Shown: piece after piece, positions 51,865 through 61,252 of the stretch
Layout of the letters: every line of letters starts with the position of its first letter
Numbering within the stretch: position 1 is the first letter of the stretch
Assembly (NCBI RefSeq): GCF_028735875.1
Contig: NZ_CP117834.1
Location: 3,026,001 to 3,090,000, forward strand
Length of the DNA: 64,000 bases
Reading direction: 5' to 3'
Source of the DNA: Shouchella hunanensis
GTDB taxonomy: Bacteria; Bacillota; Bacilli; Bacillales; Bacillaceae_D
The notes under the pieces: model-generated
The model's database searches: none
The model's input: the letters and a program-made list of their open reading frames with translations, nothing else
Told to the model about the DNA's origin: nothing
Translations under genes and position numbers: made by a program

Positions 51865-53144
51865 TGGGAATTGTCTTTTCACCAAAGCAGTTGCAAATTA
51901 TTAGAGCACCTTACGATCATACGCTTGAAGTGAATGAAGGAACGCCCCGGTCATCGAAGACTACCGCGGGTGTGTTTCGCTATGCCGATTATTTGGCAAC
52001 GACACCAGATCAAAACCATCTTGTCGCAGCTTATAATCAGGAGCAAGCCTTTCGCTTGTTTATGGAGTGTGACGGATTTGGCCTTATTCATATATTTGGG
52101 GATCTCGCTAAGATTAAGCATGACGAAAACGGCGACCATTTGGAGGTACACACACCTTCCGGTGTGAAAAAAGTGTATTACAAGGGTGGAGGAAAGGTAG
52201 ATAGCAAAAAAGCGATAACGGGTATGTCGCTTGGTTCTGTTGCCTTTTGTGAGATTGACTTGTTGCATATGGATTTTATACAAGAATGCTTTCGTCGTAC
52301 ATTCGCTGCCAAGATGCGTTACCATTTAGCTGACTTAAACCCTCCTGCGCCGAATCATCCGGTGATATCAAAGGTATTCGACGTTCAAAAGACGCGTTGG
52401 GTTCATTGGACAATTGACGATAATCCGATCATTACCGAGGAGAGGAAACAAGAGATATACGAAACGCTTATAAAGAATCCTTACTTGTTACAGCGTGACT
52501 GGTTCGGTAAACGCGTCATTCCTGCCGGTGTTATTTATAGCATGTTCGACGTAAAAGAGAATGTTGCTCAGAAAATGGAAGGACAGACAGTCGAAATGTT
52601 CTTTGCTGGTGATGGCGGTCAATCAGATGCAACCAGTGTCTCATGTAACGTTGTTACCAAGCTTGATGGGCAACGAGAGTTTCGCTTATACCGGGTAGCT
52701 CACTACTACCATAGCGGGGCAGAAACTGGCGATGTGAAAGCAATGAGCGTGTATGCGAAAGAAATCAAAGAGTTCATTCTATGGTGTCAAGAGAAAACAG
52801 GCATGAGTCGATCTGATGTGTATATTGACCCGGCTTGTAAATCGCTTCGTGAGGAGTTGCATTTGCTCGGTATTCAAACGGAGAAAGCTGATAACAACAA
52901 TAAAGACATAAAAGGATCATCAAAAGGCTTAGAGGTCGGTATTGAACGTTTACAGAACGCGATGACATCCAAACGACTTGTGTTACTAGAACAAACTGAC
53001 TCAGAATACGATCACTACAATTTTATAAAAGAGATCGGCATTTACGCGAGAGACAAAAACGGTACTCCGGTAGATGATAACAACCACGCAATGGACGAAG
53101 CGCGGTATGCAAACAATTATTTTTATAAGCGATACGTGCTATAA
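51864..53144 (+). CDS. Terminase large subunit
   Basis: A 426-residue packaging motor: N-terminal ATPase with VNEGTPRSSKTTAGVF near residue 24 and VAFCEIDLLHMDF near 128, then a C-terminal nuclease domain with FFAGDGGQSDATS and DVYIDPACKSL. Matches the XtmB type. It translocates DNA into proheads through the portal. Confidence 0.94.
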   Translation: MGIVFSPKQLQIIRAPYDHTLEVNEGTPRSSKTTAGVFRYADYLATTPDQNHLVAAYNQEQAFRLFMECDGFGLIHIFGDLAKIKHDENGDHLEVHTPSGVKKVYYKGGGKVDSKKAITGMSLGSVAFCEIDLLHMDFIQECFRRTFAAKMRYHLADLNPPAPNHPVISKVFDVQKTRWVHWTIDDNPIITEERKQEIYETLIKNPYLLQRDWFGKRVIPAGVIYSMFDVKENVAQKMEGQTVEMFFAGDGGQSDATSVSCNVVTKLDGQREFRLYRVAHYYHSGAETGDVKAMSVYAKEIKEFILWCQEKTGMSRSDVYIDPACKSLREELHLLGIQTEKADNNNKDIKGSSKGLEVGIERLQNAMTSKRLVLLEQTDSEYDHYNFIKEIGIYARDKNGTPVDDNNHAMDEARYANNYFYKRYVL

Positions 53145-53158
53145 AAGGCGGTGAGAAG

Positions 53159-54640
53159 ATGTTCCGCAAGGTAAAAGGTTGGTTGAAAGGGGTGATGATG
53201 CGAATGGGGTTAGTGAAAAGCGTAAAGAGTATTTCTAACGTTAGATCATTACAAATGGATGATGCTCACTATAAGCATATAGATACGTGGCTCGCGCTTT
53301 ATAAAGGTTATCTAAGCGAATGGCACGATCTTAGATACACGACTGTTAGCGGGGGAAAGAAGCGCCGTATGGCAACTCTCGGAATGCCGAAAGTCGTTTC
53401 GCAAGAAATGGCATCGCTTATTTTCAACGAACGCTGTGAGATTAATGTCTCTGACCCTGATTTAAAAGAGAATATCGCGAGTATCTTAAAGAAAAACAAG
53501 TTCACAAAACGATTTCAAGATTATTTAGAGTACTCTTTTGCGCTTGGTGGAGTGGTTATTAAACCCTACCATGATGGGAAGCAAATTAAGCTCTCTTATG
53601 TAACTGCTGATTGTTTTGTTCCGGTGTCATGGGATAATCAAGGCATTTCAGAGGGGTGTTTCGTAAATGAGAGCAAAAAGGGTGATAAGAAGTTTACGCA
53701 CCTTGAGTGGCACCTTTGGGAGAACGGAGTTTACGTAGTCAAAAACGAGTTGTACGAATCAAAGGATAATGAATTAGGAAAGCCTGTTCCATTATCTCTG
53801 CTCTATCCAAACTTGGAGGAAGAAACGAAGATCGAGAACTTCACCCGATCAAATTTTGTTTACATTAAGCCTAGCATTGCAAATAACATTGATTTGCACA
53901 GCCCTCTTGGTATTTCCATCTATGCGAATGCCTTGGATACAATTAAGTCGTTGGATATCGCTTTTGATAGCTACCAAAGGGAGTTTAAGCTCGGTAAAAA
54001 GCGTGTCATTGTACCGACATCTGCAATACGTACCGTTGTCGATGAGCACGGGAACATGGTCCGATACTTTGATGCAGACGATGAGGTATACGAAGCTCTT
54101 AATCTCGGACAGGATTCAGATGAGATCAAGGACATTACTATATCCCTTCGGGTCGAAGAACATGTAATGGCGATAAATTCATTGCTTAACCTTCTTGCCA
54201 TGCAAACAGGCTTTTCATCTGGTTCCTTCTCGTTCGACGGACAGAGCGTTAAAACTGCTACGGAAGTAGTCAGCGAGAACAGTAAAACCTTCAAAACGAA
54301 ACAGTCACATGAAAACGTCATTGAAGCTGCGCTTACAGAGCTAGTTGATTGCATTGTGCAAACAGCAGAGTTATACGAAACATTTAGCGCACCAACAGGC
54401 GAATGGGAAGTGACTGTCTCCTTTGACGACTCCATTGCTGAGGACAAGCTAGGCGAGATCAATAAACAAACGTTGATGTTGTCCAGTGGCATCCAATCGA
54501 AAAAACGAGCTATCATGAAGGTACACGGGCTTTCGGAGGAGGAAGCGATTCAATGGCTGCAGGAGATCGCTGAGGAGAATAAAATACAAACCGATGATGC
54601 AGTAGACTTCTTTGGATTGAATGACGATGCTGGAGCGTAG
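53159..54640 (+). CDS. Portal protein, SPP1 Gp6 type
   Basis: A 493-residue portal: HYKHIDTWLALYKGYLSEWH, PKVVSQEMASLIFNERCEIN, TADCFVPVSWDNQG, and SFSFDGQSVKTATEVVSENS late. The dodecameric channel for DNA entry. GGTGAGAAG precedes ATG; the end overlaps the minor capsid gene. Confidence 0.94.
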   Translation: MFRKVKGWLKGVMMRMGLVKSVKSISNVRSLQMDDAHYKHIDTWLALYKGYLSEWHDLRYTTVSGGKKRRMATLGMPKVVSQEMASLIFNERCEINVSDPDLKENIASILKKNKFTKRFQDYLEYSFALGGVVIKPYHDGKQIKLSYVTADCFVPVSWDNQGISEGCFVNESKKGDKKFTHLEWHLWENGVYVVKNELYESKDNELGKPVPLSLLYPNLEEETKIENFTRSNFVYIKPSIANNIDLHSPLGISIYANALDTIKSLDIAFDSYQREFKLGKKRVIVPTSAIRTVVDEHGNMVRYFDADDEVYEALNLGQDSDEIKDITISLRVEEHVMAINSLLNLLAMQTGFSSGSFSFDGQSVKTATEVVSENSKTFKTKQSHENVIEAALTELVDCIVQTAELYETFSAPTGEWEVTVSFDDSIAEDKLGEINKQTLMLSSGIQSKKRAIMKVHGLSEEEAIQWLQEIAEENKIQTDDAVDFFGLNDDAGA

Positions 54641-55724
54641 TCAACGTATCTCGCAGCCAATTACGAATATCTATCTCAAAATCGAAGATGAGATATTAAT
54701 GAACATTGCTCGTAAATTAAAACGTGACCGCTCTCTGCTTACGCCAGAGGGTTTTTCATCGTGGCAGCTACTAAAACTTCAAGACTTAAACGAACTTAAT
54801 CAGATTAATATACGCACAATTGCTCGTAATAGTGGAATGGCTTTGAATGAAGTTGTGGCACTCTTGGAAGATGAAGGATATAGAGCTATTCGCTCAATAG
54901 ACGGTCAACTTGCAGAAGCGGTAAGAGGCGGTCATGCAATTGCTCCTCCTACTGGACAATCACAAACAATGCGAAACATCTTACAAAAATACGCTGATCA
55001 AACAAGAAATACGTTCAACATGGTTAATCTTTCGCTACTACAAGGAGCAGAGCAGGCTTATTTAAACATTATAAATCAATCGGCGGCTAGTGTTCTTACT
55101 GGTATCAAAACCCCACAAGAAGCCGTGAGAGAGATTGCTAGGCAATGGGCAGATAAAGGGATACCTGCCCTTGTTAAGAACGGTAGAAAGTATTCAGTGG
55201 AAGGTTATCTAAATACGATAGTCCGTACTACTACAAACAGTGTGACGAACGATATGCAAGATGCTCGTATGGATGAGCATGGTGTTGATTTAGTGGAAAT
55301 ATCCGATCACATGGGTGCTAGACCAAAATGCGCTCCTTATCAAGGTAGAATCTTTAGTCGCAGTGGTACCAGCACCAAGTATCCTGCGCTATCGTCAACG
55401 AGTATAGGAGAGCCTGATGGCTTGTTCGGTTTTAACTGCCGTCACGTAAAATATGCTTTTATTGACGGTGTATCTATCCCTCGACCGAAGGGGATTAATC
55501 GAGCTGAAAACGATAAATCCTACAATGAGTCTCAAAAACAGCGTAGCATTGAACGTTCGATACGCAAGGCAAAGCGTGAGGAACGAATGATGAGAGAAAT
55601 GGGCGATGAGGAAGGCGTGAACCAAACTAAGCAACTTGTGAGGCAGCGCCAGTTGAAAATGCGAGATTTCATCAACGATACAGGGCGTACCCGTCGCCGA
55701 AATCGGGAGCAGTTAGTTACCTAG
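54621..55724 (+). CDS. Minor capsid protein (phage minor capsid 2 family)
   Basis: A 367-residue head protein with a MuF-like pattern: YLNTIVRTTTNSVTNDMQDA, HGVDLVEISDHMGARPKCAP, YQGRIFSRSGTSTKYPALSS and LFGFNCRHVKYAFIDG. It overlaps the portal by 20 bases; ATG 54627 is an alternative. A weak terminator-like hairpin (AGCACC / GGTGCT) follows at 55723. Confidence 0.9.
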   Translation: MTMLERSQRISQPITNIYLKIEDEILMNIARKLKRDRSLLTPEGFSSWQLLKLQDLNELNQINIRTIARNSGMALNEVVALLEDEGYRAIRSIDGQLAEAVRGGHAIAPPTGQSQTMRNILQKYADQTRNTFNMVNLSLLQGAEQAYLNIINQSAASVLTGIKTPQEAVREIARQWADKGIPALVKNGRKYSVEGYLNTIVRTTTNSVTNDMQDARMDEHGVDLVEISDHMGARPKCAPYQGRIFSRSGTSTKYPALSSTSIGEPDGLFGFNCRHVKYAFIDGVSIPRPKGINRAENDKSYNESQKQRSIERSIRKAKREERMMREMGDEEGVNQTKQLVRQRQLKMRDFINDTGRTRRRNREQLVT

Positions 55725-55816
55725 CACCTTTGGTGCTTTTTCTTTTGCCCTTTTACCGCGAGGTGGGCGCCATAAATCAAACGCGGGGACTATTACCCTT
55801 ACGGGAGGAATTGAAA

Positions 55817-56452
55817 ATGAAAAAGATTAATAAATTGCCTTTTGACCTACAGTATTTTGCAGAAAATCCACCACCAAGTGGAGATCAACAGACCGACCAG
55901 ACGGATCAATCTGGAGGACAGCAACAAGAACCATCGGGACAACAAGAGGAGCCACCTAAGTCTTTCACGCAGGACGATGTTAACAATATTTCTGCTAAAG
56001 AGGCTAAAAAAGCGCAAGAGAAGCTTTTAAAGCAACTCGGTATTGATAACTTTGATACTGCGAAAGACGGCATGGCTAAGTTTAAGGAATGGCAGGAGTC
56101 GCAGAAGACAGAGCAAGAGAAGCAAACAGAGCGGTTGCAAGAACTAGAGAAGGGCAATACGTCACTGACTGATGAAAATGCCACGCTAAAGGCTCAAATG
56201 AGCGCTATGAAAGCAGGTGTGAAAGCTGACTCAGTGGAGGATGTTGTTGTTTTGGCTCAGCGCCTTGTCAACGATGATACCGACATGGATGCAGCTATTA
56301 AACAAGTCATCGAGCGTTATCCGCACTTCGGTGCAGATGAACAGAAGGAAGAGGGACCACCAAAGCCTTCATTTTCAAATGGTCAGCACCAAAAACAAGA
56401 ACAAACCGAGGCTGAAAAATGGGCATCAGCTTTTGGTATCAAACAACAATAG
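55817..56452 (+). CDS. Scaffold protein (DUF4355 type)
   Basis: A 211-residue protein: N-terminal KLPFDLQYFAE, a Gln/Pro-rich stretch, a long coiled coil (QEKQTERLQELEKGNTSLTD) and a C-terminal basic/amide-rich tail. This is the usual scaffold layout upstream of the major capsid gene. ATG 55817 follows GGGAGG; a longer frame has no ribosome site. Confidence 0.87.
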   Translation: MKKINKLPFDLQYFAENPPPSGDQQTDQTDQSGGQQQEPSGQQEEPPKSFTQDDVNNISAKEAKKAQEKLLKQLGIDNFDTAKDGMAKFKEWQESQKTEQEKQTERLQELEKGNTSLTDENATLKAQMSAMKAGVKADSVEDVVVLAQRLVNDDTDMDAAIKQVIERYPHFGADEQKEEGPPKPSFSNGQHQKQEQTEAEKWASAFGIKQQ

Positions 56453-56463
56453 GAGTGATTTAA

Positions 56464-57375
56464 ATGGCAGTAGTTAATTATGCACAAATGTATATGCAAG
56501 CATTGCAACAAAAATACACGAAAGAATTAGCTTTTGGTGCGCTTTATAACACACCGAACAACGCAACAATCAAGTTCACAAGTGCTAAGACAATCCAAAT
56601 TCCTAGCATTTCAACAGGTGGTTTTCAAGATGTAGACCGTGATGTGGTTGGAGGAATGACACGTCGTGTAGACAATGACTTTATTCCAAAAACTTTGGAT
56701 CACGACCGAGAATTTAAAACACTTGTCGATCCTTTAGATGTAGACGAGTCAAATATGGCATTAACGATTAGCAATATTACTCGCGTATTTAACGGAGAAC
56801 ACAAAATTCCGGAGATGGACAAATACATGGCATCAAAACTGTATGACGAGTATAAAGGCTTCGGTGAAGAGGCAAACACAGACGAACTATCAGAGTCTAC
56901 CATTCTCTCCGTTTTTGACGACATGATGGAGGAAATGGACGAGGCGGAAGTGCCACAGGAAGGTCGTTTGCTTTATGTAACTCCTAAAGTGAAGAAAATC
57001 TTAAAGAATGCAGAGAAGATCCAGCGTACTCTTGAAGTTCGAGGCGACGCGGCTGCTGTTAATCGTAATCTACGTTCTTTAGAAGAAGTCACGATTATTT
57101 CTGTTCCATCTAGCCGTATGAAAACAGCTTATGACTTCACTGATGGTGCAGTGGTTGATTCTTCTGCTCAACAAATTAATATGATTTTAATTCACCCAAC
57201 AACAGTGATTGCTCCACAGAAATATGATTTTGTGTCTATGGACAATCCAAGCGCGACAACTGGCGGTAAATACTTCTATTACGAGCGTAAGTACTGGGAT
57301 GTTTTCTTGATTGAGAAGAAAGCGCCGGGTGTGAAATTTAATGTCGGATCAACTATTGGCGGAGTAGAGGGTTAA
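56464..57375 (+). CDS. Major capsid protein
   Basis: A 303-residue coat protein placed after scaffold: YMQALQQKYTKELAFGALYN, KTIQIPSISTGGFQDVDR, RLLYVTPKVKKILKNA and NMILIHPTTVIAPQKYDF. The size and features fit HK97-fold coat proteins of SPP1/A118-like phages. Confidence 0.92.
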   Translation: MAVVNYAQMYMQALQQKYTKELAFGALYNTPNNATIKFTSAKTIQIPSISTGGFQDVDRDVVGGMTRRVDNDFIPKTLDHDREFKTLVDPLDVDESNMALTISNITRVFNGEHKIPEMDKYMASKLYDEYKGFGEEANTDELSESTILSVFDDMMEEMDEAEVPQEGRLLYVTPKVKKILKNAEKIQRTLEVRGDAAAVNRNLRSLEEVTIISVPSSRMKTAYDFTDGAVVDSSAQQINMILIHPTTVIAPQKYDFVSMDNPSATTGGKYFYYERKYWDVFLIEKKAPGVKFNVGSTIGGVEG

Positions 57376-57402
57376 CCCCTCTCCTTCATAGGAGGTATAT
57401 CA

Positions 57403-57702
57403 ATGGCTAAAATAAAAAAAGGTAATCGAATTTTAAATGTTGATAACGGTAGACTAGATAGTTATTTATCACAAGGGTACGACCGAATTGACGAGGCAGG
57501 AAAGGTCATTACTAGGGCTACTGGTGGTAAAACGGTTGCTGTAGGTGAATACAATCGTGCTCTGGATGAAGTTGTAGATTTGAAAGAGGAAAACGATCAG
57601 CTGAAGAAAGAAGTAAGCAAGCTGAAAAAAGAGCTAGCAGCATTAAAAAAGGAAGATAAGAAACAGGATGATAAAAAGGAAGATAAAGAGGGGGCGAAAT
57701 AA
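57403..57702 (+). CDS. Head protein with coiled coil
   Basis: A 99-residue protein: small N-terminal domain (GNRILNVDNGRLDSYLSQGY) and a Lys/Glu coiled coil (LKEENDQLKKEVSKLKKELA). Its end abuts the fibre gene. Probably a head or head-fibre accessory protein. Confidence 0.68.
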   Translation: MAKIKKGNRILNVDNGRLDSYLSQGYDRIDEAGKVITRATGGKTVAVGEYNRALDEVVDLKEENDQLKKEVSKLKKELAALKKEDKKQDDKKEDKEGAK

Positions 57703-58194
57703 TTGACTCAATTCAAAGCTGTAGTCACTGAGAATGTCCCTGCAAACCGTTTGCTTTCTTTTATAGGAGGTGAAGGTTCCGTTGCTGTCGCACCTTCAAT
57801 ATCTGGTGAAACACCCGCTTTTCATTCCACTCGTGACTTGAAAGAAGGAGAAGAGGTTATCGTAACGGTCAAAGGTGCTCCTTCTTGGAATATTGAAGCA
57901 GGTGAGGATTTAGAGGCTGGTCAGAGTGTTACGGTTGGTGATGGCGGTACAGTCGTAGCGTCAGAGGATGATGGCATTGGTTATGTAGGCGATGCTGTTG
58001 TTGCGGGCGAAGTCGTTAGCGTTATTCGTTCGGCTGCTGGTGGAGCAAAAGGGCCTCGCGGAGATAAGGGACCAAGAGGAGACAAAGGCGAGACTGGTGA
58101 TCGTGGTGAAAAGGGTCCAGTTGGAGATAAAGGACCAACAGGAGACAAGGGTCCAGATGGTGACCAAGGACCACCTGGGGAACCTTCTGAATAA
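57703..58194 (+). CDS. Capsid fibre or decoration protein with collagen-like repeats
   Basis: A 163-residue protein: N-terminal beta-domain ([20 protein letters not shown]) and a C-terminal run of about 15 Gly-X-Y triplets such as [22 protein letters not shown] 57703 follows AGAGGGGG. Placed between coat and connector genes, so likely displayed on the head. Confidence 0.82.
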   Translation: MTQFKAVVTENVPANRLLSFIGGEGSVAVAPSISGETPAFHSTRDLKEGEEVIVTVKGAPSWNIEAGEDLEAGQSVTVGDGGTVVASEDDGIGYVGDAVVAGEVVSVIRSAAGGAKGPRGDKGPRGDKGETGDRGEKGPVGDKGPTGDKGPDGDQGPPGEPSE

Positions 58195-58207
58195 GAGGTG
58201 ATGCAAC

Positions 58208-58612
58208 ATGGCATATATTGACCATGATTATTACTCAAATGATTACAAAGGGCAATTGATCGAAGCTGATAAGTTTGATATTTATGCTGAAAGAGCGAGT
58301 GATGTAATCGACCAACTCACGCGGTATAAGTTAAAAACAACTCATGCTTTTGATCGGCTCGCTCCCTTTTTACAAGAGCAGGTTATGAAAGCAACTGCAG
58401 CACAAGTTGAGTTTTACGAGCTTAACGGCGGTTATGACATTGCCCTTACGGGCGATGATGTAACGGGTGTTTCGGTCGGTAAATTTAGCTATGGTGGTGG
58501 GAATCGGGCATCAGGTGGAGAAAATCCCGCCTTTGCTCGCAATCTAATAGACTATCTAGCGCCTACAGGATTACTTTTTAGCGGAGTTGGGGTGAGAGAC
58601 AGTGCGTATTAA
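58208..58612 (+). CDS. Head-tail connector protein
   Basis: A 134-residue helical protein (YAERASDVIDQLTRYKLKTT, LQEQVMKATAAQVEFYELNG) of the DUF3199/YqbG type. AGAGGTGATG precedes ATG. Confidence 0.82.
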   Translation: MAYIDHDYYSNDYKGQLIEADKFDIYAERASDVIDQLTRYKLKTTHAFDRLAPFLQEQVMKATAAQVEFYELNGGYDIALTGDDVTGVSVGKFSYGGGNRASGGENPAFARNLIDYLAPTGLLFSGVGVRDSAY

Positions 58613-58943
58613 ACCAATTCCGAAAAAGTTACTTGTTCATCAAATCATTTACGAAGAATATGAAGAAGAGGGTCCTTTCGGTGGTGGAGATTTTGCGGAT
58701 CCAATCACGATTGAGCGAGTGAGGGTAGAGCCATCCAGCTCAATCCGTCAGGATTCAAACGGTGAGGAGATTGTGCTTAAAGGAACCGTATTCCTCGATG
58801 CTCAAAACACGCCTCTTTTCCGCAAGTTAAAAGAAAAATCGAAGGTTACGTTTGGTGAGGATGACTACAGAGTGCATCAATGCCAAGCCCTTTTTGCGTT
58901 GGATGGTGTTACGCCACATCATTACGAGGTGGAGTTGCAATGA
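58602..58943 (+). CDS. Head closure / minor capsid protein
   Basis: A 113-residue beta-rich protein (TIERVRVEPSSSIRQDSNGE, VFLDAQNTPLFRKLKEKSKV). GTG start overlaps the connector gene by 11 bases. Matches the putative minor capsid family between connector and neck genes. Confidence 0.78.
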   Translation: MRIKPIPKKLLVHQIIYEEYEEEGPFGGGDFADPITIERVRVEPSSSIRQDSNGEEIVLKGTVFLDAQNTPLFRKLKEKSKVTFGEDDYRVHQCQALFALDGVTPHHYEVELQ

Positions 58944-59290
58944 CACACGTCAAAGTGACCATTGATACAAAAAACATCGGTCCTAAGTTGCTTAATGCAG
59001 TTAAAGGAGCTCGTCCTATTCTAACTCAGCAAGTCGTAAAGGATTCGAACAACTTCATTCCATTTGATACAGGAAACGCTCAAGCAAGTAGCTTACGAAC
59101 ATCCAATTTTGAAGAGGGTCAAGCGGTTTGGGATACACCATATATTCGTAAAATCTATTACGGATTACGCATGAACTTTTCAAAAGATGTTAATCCGTTA
59201 GCTGGTCCTTTGTGGTTTGAACGTGCTCATGCTGCCTATGGATCTCAGTGGTCGAATATGGCAGAAAGGGCGGTGAGAAGTAATTTATGA
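58940..59290 (+). CDS. Neck / minor capsid protein
   Basis: A 116-residue protein (MTHVKVTIDTKNIGPKLLNA, FIPFDTGNAQASSLRTSNFE, GPLWFERAHAAYGSQWSNMA). ATG 58940 overlaps the previous stop. The HK97 gp10-like pattern fits a minor capsid or neck role. Confidence 0.8.
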   Translation: MTHVKVTIDTKNIGPKLLNAVKGARPILTQQVVKDSNNFIPFDTGNAQASSLRTSNFEEGQAVWDTPYIRKIYYGLRMNFSKDVNPLAGPLWFERAHAAYGSQWSNMAERAVRSNL

Positions 59291-59697
59291 CGATGGATTT
59301 TTTAGAACGTCTGGTTAAGGATGCTTTAGGTGGACGTAGGTATTTTGCTGAGGTTGTTTCTGGTGTGACAAGAGATGGTAACAGTATTGCGGTAATTGCT
59401 ACACCGTCGAACGACATTAGACACTATTATGATGGGACGTATGATCAAGGGTTTACATTCCAAGTTACTACGAAGCACGAAAATGAACTGACCTCTTATC
59501 AAACGTTACTACTCATATCTGACTTGCTAAAGAATTTGAGAGATGTACCAAGTGATAACGACTCTTACGAGTTTAATGGAATTGAATTAACAACAGTACC
59601 GAATATCATCGGAAAAGATGACCGGTATTACTATTACTCAGCCATGTTTAAGGCTGATTTATACATTAAAAGGAGTGAGTTACATGAAACCATTTAA
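59287..59697 (+). CDS. Tail terminator-like / minor capsid protein
   Basis: A 136-residue protein (DIRHYYDGTYDQGFTFQVTT, LTSYQTLLLISDLLKNLRDV) typical of phage tail-completion proteins. Overlaps both neighbours. Confidence 0.78.
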   Translation: MTMDFLERLVKDALGGRRYFAEVVSGVTRDGNSIAVIATPSNDIRHYYDGTYDQGFTFQVTTKHENELTSYQTLLLISDLLKNLRDVPSDNDSYEFNGIELTTVPNIIGKDDRYYYYSAMFKADLYIKRSELHETI

Positions 59698-60187
59698 ACA
59701 ACGATTGGAATATAATTTACAATTCTTCGCTCGTCAAAAAAACGCCCTTACATCCTACTTTGTAGCTCCAATCCCTGAAAATGGGGAAGAGCCTGAGTGG
59801 ATGGAGCTAGCGCGATGGATTTCAAGTGTGACGGATGATTCTGACGAAGGAACAGAGGATATGGGCTATTACGATGGTGATGGCACACCGGAAACAGATG
59901 TCATGTCGGTCAAAGAGGCTTATTCGTTTGAGGGAACTTACGACCACACCGATCCTGCCATGAGATTTGTTGCAAGTCTAAAGCGCAATATCGGACAGGC
60001 GCGTAAAATCATGATGAAAAAAGTAGAATCGCACGGTGATACGGCTATTGGTCGCGCCACAGTTGCAAACATCGTAGCGTCCGGTGGGGAAGCTACAGAG
60101 TATGGTGCGTTTAGCTGCCTAATTTCGTTTGACCGTAAACCAGAAGTAACAGAAAACGAACCAGAAACGGCAGGTATTGAAGCATAA
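59684..60187 (+). CDS. Major tail tube protein
   Basis: A 167-residue protein: N-terminal LEYNLQFFAR motif, then WISSVTDDSDEGTEDMGYYD, DVMSVKEAYSFEGTYDHTDP and FVASLKRNIGQARKIMM. ATG 59684 follows AAAAGGAGTGAG. A GC-rich hairpin (GAGGGC / GCCCTC, about 60194-60210) follows and may lower downstream expression. Confidence 0.87.
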   Translation: MKPFKQRLEYNLQFFARQKNALTSYFVAPIPENGEEPEWMELARWISSVTDDSDEGTEDMGYYDGDGTPETDVMSVKEAYSFEGTYDHTDPAMRFVASLKRNIGQARKIMMKKVESHGDTAIGRATVANIVASGGEATEYGAFSCLISFDRKPEVTENEPETAGIEA

Positions 60188-60229
60188 TTAAGGAGGGCGT
60201 TCTGCCCTCTTACTATTGGAGGAAACTAC

Positions 60230-60604
60230 ATGGCTATTAAAATTGAACTTAAAAAACCTGAAATCGACGTCGAGATCGGCGACCTACAGTTTAAATATGA
60301 TTACTCGGACAAGTTTATTAAAGAGGAAAGTAAAAAAGCAGAGGAAGTCCTTAAGACTCTTAAAAGTATGGATGATCAAACGGACTCAGATGAGATAAAC
60401 AAGCACTTAAAAATCGGTTTTGATATGTATTTAGGTGAGGGAGCGTTTGAGAAGGTTTATGAATTAGCACCCTCGGTATTGGAAATGATGCGTATTTTCG
60501 TAGAATTGCGGAACCACTTAGAAGCAGAGCTTACTAAACGAGGCGAATTGATCGGCAAGACTCAGAAAGAGCGCGCTAAGAAGTATCAAAACAAAAAGAA
60601 GTAG
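60230..60604 (+). CDS. Tail assembly chaperone-like protein
   Basis: A 124-residue charged helical protein (AIKIELKKPEIDVEIGDLQF, DFMYLGEG-like middle, RGELIGKTQKERAKKYQNKK end). Position between tail tube and Gp15 fits the small chaperone. No slippery frameshift site is obvious. Confidence 0.72.
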   Translation: MAIKIELKKPEIDVEIGDLQFKYDYSDKFIKEESKKAEEVLKTLKSMDDQTDSDEINKHLKIGFDMYLGEGAFEKVYELAPSVLEMMRIFVELRNHLEAELTKRGELIGKTQKERAKKYQNKKK

Positions 60605-60614
60605 GTGAGGCATC

Positions 60615-61169
60615 TTGTTCTCGCTTGCTTACAGCCTAACCGATGAAATAGAGATCGGTGAACAATCGTATAAATTAGACATGAGCTTTGATAACATCAT
60701 CCGTTTAATTGATATGATCGGAGATGCAGAGCTTGATGATGACATAAAAGTAGAAACTGGACTTGAAATGTTGATTGGTACCTCGTTAGAGCTGGACTTA
60801 TCGACTAAATCAAAAGTGTTCCATCAAATATTTGAAAAGGCAGTTGCACAAAAGGAATTAAAGCCATGCCTAGACAGACAAGGCAATCCGATGCCAGAGA
60901 GCGAGAGTGCCAAAGTGTATTCGCTCTCGCAAGACGCTGAGTACATCTACGCCTCCTTTATGCAGGATTATGGAATTGACCTGTTTGAGCAACAAGGAAA
61001 GATGCATTGGAACAAATTTAAGGCGCTGTTAAGTGGATTGCGTAACGATACCAAGTTTAAAGAAGTCGTCCAGATACGAACCTCCGATTTACCAAAAGGT
61101 AAAGGAACAGAGAAAGAGCGCCAACGCATGAGTGAATTGAAAAAAACTTACGAGTTGAAAGAAGAATAG
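60615..61169 (+). CDS. Gp15-family tail assembly protein
   Basis: A 184-residue protein of the phage Gp15 family (SYKLDMSFDNIIRLIDMIGD, EYIYASFMQDYGIDLFEQQG, MHWNKFKALLSGLRNDTKFK). TTG 60615 follows GTAGGTGAGG. Gp15 proteins precede the tape measure in A118-type phages. Confidence 0.84.
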   Translation: MFSLAYSLTDEIEIGEQSYKLDMSFDNIIRLIDMIGDAELDDDIKVETGLEMLIGTSLELDLSTKSKVFHQIFEKAVAQKELKPCLDRQGNPMPESESAKVYSLSQDAEYIYASFMQDYGIDLFEQQGKMHWNKFKALLSGLRNDTKFKEVVQIRTSDLPKGKGTEKERQRMSELKKTYELKEE

Positions 61170-61188
61170 ATAAAATTACCAGATTGTA

Positions 61189-61218
61189 TTGTAATAAGCG
61201 AATCATCCTTTATATAAT
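61189..61218 (+). promoter_or_regulatory. Promoter of the SHOCT-domain cargo gene
   Basis: TTGTAA (61189-61194), 18-base spacer, TATAAT (61213-61218), inside the tail operon. Confidence 0.72.
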
Positions 61219-61252
61219 ATCCGTATATGAGTAAACGGAAGGATGATGAAGG

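Noticed and set aside
57961-58238. Several long frames antisense to the collagen-like gene
   Set aside because: GC-rich triplet repeats keep all frames open; the products are repetitive artefacts.
60590-60620. Programmed frameshift between the tail chaperone and Gp15 genes
   Set aside because: I see no clear slippery heptamer in the overlap and the second gene has its own ribosome site and TTG start.
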